Positions 26,801 to 38,800 of a DNA stretch of 64,000 nt are shown here, one piece after another (positions within the stretch are counted from its first letter, which is position 1; each line of letters opens with the position of its first letter). Made by a program: the position numbers and the translations under genes. Location: assembly GCA_032622095.1 (NCBI GenBank), contig CP136067.1, forward strand, positions 53,361,899 to 53,425,898, read 5' to 3'. The notes under the pieces were generated by a model. The model saw only the letters and a program-made list of their open reading frames with translations, was not told where the DNA came from and made no database searches. Origin of the DNA: Siphonodentalium dalli (Eukaryota > Mollusca > Scaphopoda > Gadilida > Siphonodentaliidae).

Positions 26801-29800
26801 TCATTCAGCGCTATCAGCCTGTCAGATCAGGTCCGCCAAGGCAAATCAACTTGTCTATAAACTTGGGGATCTGGTTACATGCGGCGTGGCTGGCCCAAAG
26901 CTGTGGAATCTACTTCCTGATCACTTGAGGATTCCACAAAACATAAATGATTTCGAATCAGCACTTAAAGCCCACCTGTTTGAAGTGGCATTTGGTCTTC
27001 GGCCCACATTGCCTAAAGTGAAGAAATAGCCGCAGTTTATGTTGTATATTTGTATTGTGTTGCATATGTTTTATGTGTATATTGTTAAGTCCGAGAGCAC
27101 ATTTGTGGAGTCGTGACTATAAACCTTTATATTATTATTACATGATCTTAGGACATATATTACCACATTAATATCTTTGGATGTAGGTTACCACGTTATC
27201 TTATTTGTTATCTCTGGATAAATGGCGACACATGATCTTAGGACATATATTACCACATTAATATCTTGGGATGTAGGTTACCACATTATCTTATATGTTA
27301 TCTTGGGATAAATGGCGACACATGATCTTAGGACATATATTACCACATTAATATCTTGGGATGTTGGTTACCACATTATCTTATATGTTATCTCGGGATA
27401 AATGGCGACACATGATCTTAGGACATATATTACCACATTAATATCTTGGGATGTAGGTTACCACATTATCTTATATGTTATCTCGGGATAAATGGCGACA
27501 CATGATCTTAGGACATATATTACCACATTAATATCTTGGGATGTAGGTTACCACATTATCTTATTTGTTATCTCGGGATAAATGGCAACACATGATCTTA
27601 GGACATATATTACCACATTAATATCTTTGGATGAAGGTTACCACATTATCTTATTTGTTATCTCGGGATGAATGGCGACACATGATCTTAGGACATATAT
27701 TACCACATTAATATCTTGGGATGTTGGTTACCACATTATCTTATATGTTATCTCGGGATAAATGGCGACACATGATCTTAGGACATATATTACCACATTA
27801 ATATCTTGGGATGTAGGTTACCACATTATCTTATATGTTATCTCGGGATAAATTGCGACACATGATCTTAGGACATATATTACCACATTAATATCTTGGG
27901 ATGTAGGTTACTACATTATCTTATTTGTTATCTCGGGATAAATGGCAACACATGATCTTAGGACATATATTACCACATTAATATCTTGGGATGTAGGTTA
28001 CCACATTATCTTATATGTTATCTCGGGATAAATTGCGACACATGATCTTAGGACATATATTACCACATTAATATCTTTGGATGTAGGTTACCACGTTATC
28101 TTATTTGTTATCTCTGGATAAATGGCGACACATGATCTTAGGACATATATTACCACATTAATATCTTGGGATGTAGGTTACCACATTATCTTAGGACATA
28201 AGTCAGTATTTAAATGTGTCAAATTAACCCTTTGTTTACTGAATGGAATCTACATCGAGTGCTAAATGTATACATTGGAATTATCCATTGTTCATTTGTA
28301 GGGATGTTCTGATAATATATGAGCAGACACAGACAGAAAAAATCATGAATTTTCTAAAATGGATTCTCATTCTTTCATTTGTAAGGATGTTGAGAAAATA
28401 AGTTTAACAAACCACCTATTGTTGTTTGTTGAACTTATTATCTCAACATCCTTACACATAAGTTAATGAGAACCAGCACCTACTCATTATTGAGTATCCA
28501 GTATTCAAAGGGTTAAATGGATGTATTTTTCAATGTATTGACTAAAGGACGTAGGGTACCAGGCCTCAGCTCACAAGGCGACTCGGGCGAGATTGTCGCC
28601 TTACTGTCGCTGACTTCGCCCTATCGTCGCTCTAAGGCGAAATCGAAGTCGCCTTCAATTTTAGGGGGAATTTTGTTTTGTTTTTTTCTTAATTTTTTTT
28701 CTAGTTTTTTTTCCGGACATGTCTGGACATGTCCGTATATAGATGAATTGTGGCGGCCATCCCAAAAAGAAACAGACGATGCAGAGCCAAAGACCCAAGT
28801 GTTTAAAATAAAAAAATCAAATATGACCTATTGTTTTGTGTTGTTATTCCGTCGCCTTTGTTCCCTTTGCGGTAATGAATGTTAATCACGAATGTTTTGA
28901 CACGCTGAAAACACGATGAGATGTTCGCATCTGTGTTGTTACTGACCATCGTGAGTGTCACAAATAAATGTTTTAATTAACTTAAAAGACCACCGTCCCG
29001 CTTTTCAGATATAAAACAATTACGACATTATCAAGAGTATGTACCAGGCGCTTCGGAAGTTCGTTTCGGTAACGCGTCGGACTTTTTGAAGAGACCGCGT
29101 CGGACTTTTTGAAGAGACCGACTTCCGTAAATAAAATAATGTCAAGTTTATTGCTTTAATCGGATTATACCAGTGATGTTGGCATTAATTAAGGGAGGCC
29201 ATTAATTAATAAAAGCTTTTGCAACTCCTTTGTTAGTTACTCCTTATTGTTTATTTTAGCGGACACCCACATTACAGCCGTGACCAAATTAAACTTAAAA
29301 AGTTACATGCATCATGATTCAGACTGTACAAACGTATCTTCCAAGCTGCAGTCTAGGAAATAATACTACTTTCATTTAGTTAAAAAATTAACTATTACTG
29401 TAACTTGATAATTGTCTTGCTTAAATGATACCTACACAAAACATTTCCAAAAAATTTAAATGTATAATAACAATTAATTAAGCTAATTTCAGATAAAGTC
29501 AATATTTTTTAGTTTTATTTGTTATTTTATCTTTTTTAAATTTTTTATTGTCAGATGTTATAAAATAAAAGCGATATTTGAAAATTGTCAATTTTTGGTA
29601 GTCTCCCCACCCTGAAGTCTCCCTAAATTTCCTGAAGTCTCCCTAAATTTCCTGGAGGGAGACTTCAAGTCTCCCTGTTCTGGACCCCTAGGCTGAGGCC
29701 TGTAGGGTACCACCTTACCTTGGTACATAGCGTACCACATTATCTTAGGACATATGGTACCACATTATCTGTAAAGTATTAAGCAATTCCTTATATTGTT

Positions 29801-32800
29801 TGTGTTTTATTTGATTCATTCTTGCTTATTCAGTAATTGCCAGTAATTTTTGTTGCAAAAGAAAAAAAATCTGGGTGGAATACCACATGAAGTCCACTTG
29901 GACTAACACAATTTGTAGTCCCACTTAAGGTTCGTTTGGGAGAAAAAAGTACCACATAACAAAATTACCACAATAGGGCTCAATGTGGGTAGTACGACGC
30001 ACGGACGGACACCGGCTATTTTAATAGTCCCCCGAATTTTTTTTTTCGGGAGACAATAATTGATCATAAGCAAATCCCCTGAAACAGGAGCGTTAATGGG
30101 GTAATCATCAGAATGCCTGGTACTGATAGGGTTAAAGAGGCACATAATTATATAGATTACCCTCATGTTTCTCTTTGTTAGAATAGCACCCTTATTAAGC
30201 AGCATTTCGATGCAGCTAAGTTCAGACTTTTTACCAGTTTCGCCATAACATTTCACATGTAAAGGGGTGTTTCCTTCTGAATCCTCTGCATGCATGTCAG
30301 CACCCGCCTCTAATAAGATCTGTATTTGAGGTACAAGAAATTAATTTAACATTGTTTAATCCTTTCTCTACTAAATGGAGTCTCCCACCCAGTTATAAAT
30401 GTATATATTGGAATGATTTATTATTCTTTCGTAGCCCTGGGTGTTCATGAAAAATTAGCAGACGATTGACATGAAAAAATAATGCAAGTGTAGAAGGCTT
30501 AATATTAATTGGGGGAAAATGTTAAAATAATAAGTTCAACAACAGACGTATTATCTGAATATTTCCTAAGAGAACTACTCATCAATGAGTATTTAGTATA
30601 GAAATGGTTAAATATGAACTGTGAACTATTAACTAAGTTGATGGCAAGATATTGCAGCTTGTTTTAGAAGTAGAGAAGTTTCATAGTTCTTAGATCATGT
30701 GATTAAAGATGCGGATGGCCTTTGTTATGGGTATTGCAGTTAAAATAGCCACATCCATTAAAACCACCATAAACAGAAAGAATATTAAAATATAGAAAGT
30801 TTTGTTCTGATAAAAGTCCAATTAGTCAAATAAGATACCAAAGTTTAAGCAAATCTTGATGGTAAACATAGGAAAAGGTCAAAGCATAGAAAAATATTCT
30901 GAAAATTATATTCAAGACTATAAACATATTTGAACTTACTACATGATTAGCAGGGTTCGCGCTGCCACTTGCCAATGGCCAAAATAATTCACATTTGGCA
31001 AAAACCATTTTCATTTGGCAAAAGTTTTGGCAAGTCACTTTTTAATTCCTCAATCAAATTGAAAAATATTGGTCAATCCTTACCATTCATTTCAGGAAAC
31101 TCTTACAACATAATTATATTAGTGGTGTTTATAAGGTTTACGGAAAGTTAACATCTCTATTAAGTTAATCTCATAGCATTAGCACTGATGGTTGGAGGGA
31201 TTACTAATCCTCCTGTGATGAGATTTGCCATTCTGATGAAGCAGCCCTTCTACCATTGTATTGTTCGGTGGTTGGCTTATTGGCTAACTGCTTTTCTATC
31301 GATATCAAAAGTCGTTCAAACCGCATTTGGCAAATGCTAAACTAATTTGGCAAAAACTATTTTCATTTGGCAAATTATTTGGCAAAAGTAAATTTCTGTT
31401 CAGCGCGGACACTGATGATTAGTGATGTTGGTTGACAAATCGCTGTAACAGTTTTATTTACATAACAAAGGTTTCAGCACGCAAAATATTGTTATTGGAG
31501 AACTATCAGCAATGAACACAATTACCCACTGCAAGTACCTTGGGTCCCATTAACCCTTTCTATACTAAATACTCATTGACAAGTTGTTATCCCTAAGAAA
31601 TGTTCAGATAATAAGTTCAACAAACAACCATAGTTCATTTGTTGAACTTATTGTCTGAACATCCCCCCAAAGAATGGGAATCCTTATTCACTTCTACTAT
31701 CCATTGTCTAATTTCATGAACATCCCAAAAAATGGACAATAGATTGTTCTGATGTATAAGTTTATAACTGGATGGGAGAATCCATTTAGTATAGAAAGTG
31801 TTAAACATATTATTTTGAACAATTTGATTATTGCTTAATAGCCAAAAAGTTGCTGTGATGTAAACACAACATGTACTTATTGGAGCTTCTTTCGACCATG
31901 ATAAGGCAATAAAAATAATTATTTAGACCATCGTCACCCCCCTCACCAATATTTCTGTCCACCCCAGATTTAATTGTTTTTATGCTCACCCATAGTAAAA
32001 TACAGTTCGCTTCTGTTTAAATGAACTTAGCACATGTCCTTGATGTTTGTACAATGGTAAATTATGTTTGAAAACACTTGATAACTGACCATGAAAATTC
32101 TCAGTGCACAGAGATTTGGAATATACTACCGGTATCAAATAATTTATCAGACAATTTTCATTTAAAATCATTGACTGTCGTAATGCCAACATCTCATAAA
32201 TGTGCAGCCTTTAATTTACAGACAGCAAAGGCCTTGACACCGTTTAACTCTTTCTTTACTGAATAAATTCTCCCATTCAGTTATAAATCTATACATTGGA
32301 ATAATCTATTATTCATCTGGAGGGATGTTCAGGAAACATAAGCAGACGAAAGGTAATACAAATGCAAAAGGATTCCTATTTTATTTATTGGTGGGAAATG
32401 TCCAGATAATAAATTCAACAAACTGAACAGCCCATGGCCGTTTGTTGAACTTATCATCTGAACATTTCCTAACAGAACTACTCGTCAATGAGTATATTTA
32501 GTAAAGAAATTGTTTAATCATACCTGTATAATGTTTGTGTTCTTAGCCCTATGTAATGGTGTTGCGCCTTTGTAGTCTCGTAAATTTACATCGACCCTCA
32601 GCTGAAGGATATCCTTAGCGAGAACACTACTACCGTAGTAACTGGCAGTATGGAGTATTGTACTTCCATTGATGCATCTATAAATAGATCGCATATTTTA
32701 GAAATTGTCTTCTGTCCAAAATTATACAATACACATTACTTATGACCATATTTCTTTGGTTGTAGTTAACATAATAATTAATGCCAGATTATGAGATACT

Positions 32801-35800
32801 TTTACATGTATTATTTTCTATCAAGAATAAAAATGCATGTGCAATTATTCATTAGCTAGGGTACTGAAAATATTTTCTTACATTAAAACAAAAGTTTGAA
32901 GCAGTCCTTTGATTTTGAAAAACGCTAGTGCGCAGTTTATTGTGTGCCTGATTTTGGATCCAGGCACATAATTTTGCTTTGGTACACCTAACGGGAAATA
33001 TAAGTTATAACTGATGCATGTGCATGTAAACATGTATATAATAGTTTAATACACTCAAATAACATTTTTTGCTTTGTGCTATTTTAACAAAATAGATCTT
33101 CAAACAAAATGTTTGTTTACTTCAACAAAAACTTCCTTCCTGTGATCGTTTTGTACACAGCTGACTCAAGGGAATATATTTTCTGGCCGATGGTGAATTG
33201 GTAATCCGTACCATTTACTCTTTCCTGTTTCGTAAGGTGTCTGTTCAATTGTAACTCGGAACTATTACCACGTGCTTAACAGTATTGAGCGATGATGTAA
33301 TATATTTTATTGTTTTGACAACGTTGTCTCTTTGATTCTATTGATGATCTCTTTGATTGTCTGTGACACACACGCATTGAACAGTAATCACATACCATTA
33401 CGGGTTAAAAAACACTCCAGTGTATAACCTTTGATGCTATGACTTCTACGATGATCATTTTTATAGCAACCATTACTGTTTTGCATTTTATTAAATCATT
33501 GAGTAAACTTAACCAAGATTGTGGGGCTCGCAACGTTTTGCGTGATACTTTTTAATTCCTGTGCTATGGCGCACAAGAGCAATTGTGAACCTCAAAATCG
33601 AAGGACTGTTGAAGCAAATACTAAGTGATAGTCGTGAATCGAACTTATTAATATACTGAATATTACAGCAATCAACATGGATTGATTGTTGTTGATTGTT
33701 ATAAAATAATGAATACTCGGTGCACCGTCAACAAAGGCTCTTTCAAAAGATACTCAAATCCCCTCATGAGTGACATCTCTAGATACATATTCTATATACT
33801 AGTCTCAAATTTTTGCATTCAAAAACTTGTATTGGTGAGCGGAAACACCTTCAGTTGATTACCAACTAATCTAAAGGAATGATAAAACGCCCAATTAACC
33901 TTGTATGAGGTCAAGGAAACTTGTAATTTTATTACTCACCTGCTCCTGAGGCAGCAGAACTTCCTCGTCTCACGAACATGATCTTTGAGAACAACATCAA
34001 GCATATCCATATCACCTTCTGTGATTTTTGGCACAATTTGTGAGTAATGCTCATATAAATCTGCAATTAGATCCATCCACATAAAAAGGATGATGTAATT
34101 TGACGGCTAATAACCATTATTTGCAACATAAAAAGTGGGAATAAAAACCTTGCTGCGTAGGTAAATAATAAATATAAAAAGATTTTAAAACATGCCCGCC
34201 CATTTTGAAAAACAGTGCCAGAGAAAAAGATGAACAACTTGACCATAATTGTTACTATTCGCTCGCGCAGTGCATACTCCGTCGTCGCCACTGATAACTA
34301 TGTCATACAACTGTTGTTTTATTGATGTCTGTAACATTTCAAGACACCTAGACAGCAACATCAACGAGATGTTCTTGAATTACAATGCATACAAAGAATA
34401 TGAGTAAAAGTGCAATTTCAAACAGAGCTTAAGTATTATGGAATAGCCTCCCTGAAGACTGAAGATTATGCATTCAAATGGACAGTACACTACTCCAAAT
34501 ATACGACAGATTACTGAGTTATCATCTTATGAACTGACATAAATATTTGCACCCATCTTTAAGACTTTCTATATAATTGATCAAACTAGAGGTGTGACTG
34601 TCCCAATGGGACTACGGATTCCCCCCTGTTTTTAAAATACTAAGATGTTTCACATGTCAGTAAACATTTAGTTAAAATAATAAAATAACAGTTCCCATTG
34701 CAGGTGTACAACCATAACCCTAATCTTAAACCTATTGACTGAAAAATGTAAGAATAAAAGCTTGGACAAAATTATGCATGTTGCGAAAATGTTCTAAGTC
34801 GAAAAAGGGGGATCAATCCACCAAAAAATGTTTTCCACATTGTGATATTATAATGTATAATTAGATTAACAAATAAAATCAGTTGCGTTTGAGTTTGATT
34901 TGAATAAAAGGAACTAAGCAACTCACCAACTAGATAGTGCTTGAACTCCTCATTCTTGACAGTCTCAATCGGAGACTGTTTCCGTGAGTTTTTCATATGA
35001 ACGTCACAACCCCATTCTATTAAATACTGAAAACATTAGCAAGGTATTAAATAATATTCATCAAAGATAAATTGGTCTATAATATCATTCCGGTATTCTG
35101 GTCTGCTCTTTCAATATCATCGGCCATCTGTATAATCTGTCAAACAGTTGGTTGATGTAGCATATTATATGGATTGGCAATGCGGATATAATTTTTAACA
35201 AATATTATTTATCTGGACATTTCCCGAAGTTACTACTCATCAATGAGTATTTAGTAAAGAAATAATTAAAAATATTTAAGATTTCTGACTGAACTTGTTT
35301 TTGATTATGATTGATTTGTGTCACATATTAACTTACATTACAGGAACCAGCCTGGAGGGCGACATCTTCTCCCTAAAATGTACCACTTCTCCCTATTTTT
35401 GTCCTGGGGAGAAGTGATTTCGCTGTCAAATACCAGTATGCATATGTCAAAACAGCATGTCTAAAGTATATTACTGATTATATGGGGTTCTTTCTCACTA
35501 TATTAATGGTTTTTATAATTGGGCTCTTGTGTTGCATAATACTTAACCCTTTCAGTGCCAAGTCCGATTTTTGTATCAACCCATATTTCCTTGATATTTT
35601 CAAATTTATTGATTATAATAATGTGATACTAATATATAATAAGAGCTCTTTCCATCAATGTATCACATTGTTATAATCAATAAATTTGAAAAATGATCAA
35701 GGAAATATGGGTTGATACAAAAATCGGACTTGGCACTGAAAGGGTTAATTAATATTGATCATAGAAGGGTGATGATGGGTGTAAATTGAACTTCATCCAT

Positions 35801-38800
35801 TGTTACTTCTCCCTGATAACTAAACAATTAGAAATGATTTCTCCCAATTTGAAACCTCTAGACTGGTCACTGACAATATTCTAAATAATTTTTAAATTAT
35901 CCACTATAATGAATATGTCATTATGAAAGGCTCAATATTATTTCAGCATGATAGATCATTTGATGGGCCATATACACACATAATGACATGTGTGTTAATG
36001 GGTTTGTTGATACGCCACAAGTGCTAGTGCAGAAGTATATCCTTCTGTGATGGTACACGTGCCGTATCTGACAAACCTATTAACCCAATTGTGTCATTCT
36101 GTATTTATTACACGCCACCCATCCTAGAATCTGTGAATAAAAAAAATAGGACTCACAAGGTTTATTCAGGCACATACAGGGCTTGTTTTCATGTGTGATT
36201 ATGCTTTTAGTTTAAAGTTCAGTTTCGTGGTTGAAACGAACGTCATTTACATCATGTAACATCAATGGGATGCGTATGGAGCACGTGTTCCATTCAGACT
36301 TGTAAATAAAGAACAGCAGGAACACTGTAATTCTGGGCACAAGTGTGAAATAAAAGTGTGTTACTTGTTCGAAGATGGAGAATATCACAGTAACTTTCAT
36401 ACATACATGGCATATCCTCCTTTGAACACCTTCTATAGCAGAAAATAGAGGGCTGGCTTTAAAACTGTTCCTGAGGTCAAAGTCTGCATAATTTTCCATT
36501 AGCAGCTTCATTATATCCTAAAATAAAAAAGTCAAGAAGTGCTGGAACATATAATCTTAACCCTTTCTTGGGAGCTGCGCTGGTGCAGAATTAAAGATCC
36601 TGTGCCGGTGTACCTGCCAATACCAGTCAATGTAAATATTGTTATGCCAATGTATTCTGTTATATATGCGAGGCTTCCTATGGGAGACTCACATATATAA
36701 GAGAATGCATTGGCCAAGGACGGTGACAGGGGGAAGGGAGAATGGGTGCTCGGACCTTCTGAAAAGCGGTGCGATGACACTGTCCGTGGCTTTTTACCCT
36801 TAGATAGGAAGTTTGGGCTCAATCGGTCCAGCCGTTTTCGAGTCTATAAAACATATACATATATATATACGGAAGTCTCAAAATATATAGTAGATTTGGG
36901 TGAGGAGGGAGGTGCCTGACAACACAGTATTTTTTTAATATTAAGCCTTACTCACAGTTACCATTCCTGCATGCCTATTTTCACTCTCGACAGTTAATAA
37001 ATGTTATTTTAACATGGATACAGTATTTAACTTACAGTGACCATTCCTGCATGCCTGTTTTCGATCTGGACGGTTGATAAATGTTATTTTAATATGGGTA
37101 CAGTATTTTACTTACAAAGTGACCATTCCTGCATGCCCAGTGGAGAGCTGAGTTTCCCGTTTCGGCTCTCGACAGTTGATAAATGTTATTATAATATGGG
37201 TACAGTATTTTACTTACAAAGTGACCATTCTTGCATGCCCAGTGGAGAGCTGAGTTTCCCGTTTCGGCTCTCGACAGTTGATAAATGTTATTATAATATG
37301 GGTCCAGTATTTTACTTACAAAGTGACCATTCTTGCATGCCCAGTGGAGAGCTGAGTTTCCCGTTTTCGGCTCTCGACTGTTGATAAATGACGGATGATC
37401 TCTAAAGAAGATGATCATTCTCTCTACTTGTTCGTACTCATTCTCTTTAGCAGCGCGGATAAACATCTTCTGCCAGGAAAGTGTGTCACCCGGAAAAATC
37501 TGGTAAAGGAAGACCGCTCCATTCTTAAGCTGCTTGTTCCGACTAGGGGCTTCAATAAAAACCTGGAACGATATTTTCATTGGCATCGTATTTGTTTATC
37601 ACATTGTAGTTAAACGGTTGATAAAACTAAACTAAAAATAATACTCTCCCTTCTTCACTGATTATAAAAAAAAAAAATCAAGATACAGTAAAGCCCTAAA
37701 TAATCGACTCCTTAACCACAGCAGAATTATGGGTAATTTACTATCGATAGTAAGTGCTGTCCGTCTAGATCATCAGTTCTTTATGAAATACAGTAATGCT
37801 CTAAATAATCGACTCCTTAACCTCAGCAGAATTATGGGTAACTTTTCAGGATTTAGTCGGAAATATGGCTTGTTGCCATTCATCGGAAAGCTCTCAGTGA
37901 ATCTATTTAAAATCGCCATTATAGTAATATCATCATCATTATCTTCATCATTATCAGTAGTTGTCATGATCATCATAAATTTGGTCATCGTTCTCCTCTT
38001 CTTTGTTGTCATCATCATCATCACCTTAATTTCATCTACATCCTAACCACAGCAATAAACTAAAACATCTTCAATAGCAACAACACTGTAGACTATGCAA
38101 TAGTGTTTCTTTTACTTTACACGTTTTAATTTTGTTCACCTATTAAAATTAAACCTACCTCATAATTTGGATACTGAGCGGGATTTATTTCTACAACACC
38201 CATTCGTGGCAGTTTAAGCATATCTCTGATGTTCACTGTTGAAGATAATATAAGATTACAATTAGATTAGTCTCTTTAATAAAAAAACCCAATTGTATAA
38301 AATCTATTGGATTTATGTTTCTAGATTTCCCATTAAGAGCCCGTCTAAAGGAACGACGTGGTCTAGGAACTATGGGATCTGATGGGGACCCAAGGTGACA
38401 TAATAAATCATTCCAAACATGGAGCGCATGTTATCATAGTAAACTTTTGCAAGATTTTTAGTATTTGTAGTATTGTGATTGTTATATGGTTATATTAACC
38501 CTTTACCCAACAAAACGGCCAAAACCGGCCAAATAAAGCTTCAAAAGCCTAAAATATCTTCGGTCTGTCTCAATAGAACCATACAAATATGGATATCATT
38601 GGAACCGGCTCCTTGACCACATTGTGATAGTTACAGTTATGCCCTGTGCCAATGCATTCTCTTATATATGCGAGTCGACCATAGGTCGCCTCGCATATAT
38701 AAGAGAATGCATTGGCCTAAAAAAAATCTTTTTTTAACACTTTTTACCATTTTTTCTTACATTCTTTAACAATTTTATAATTTTTAATGTGTTAAGCCAA

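Noticed and set aside
27140-28200. Possible CRISPR array or coding repeat in the 90-bp tandem array
   Set aside because: The whole unit repeats without unique spacers, the genome is eukaryotic and all frames contain stops.
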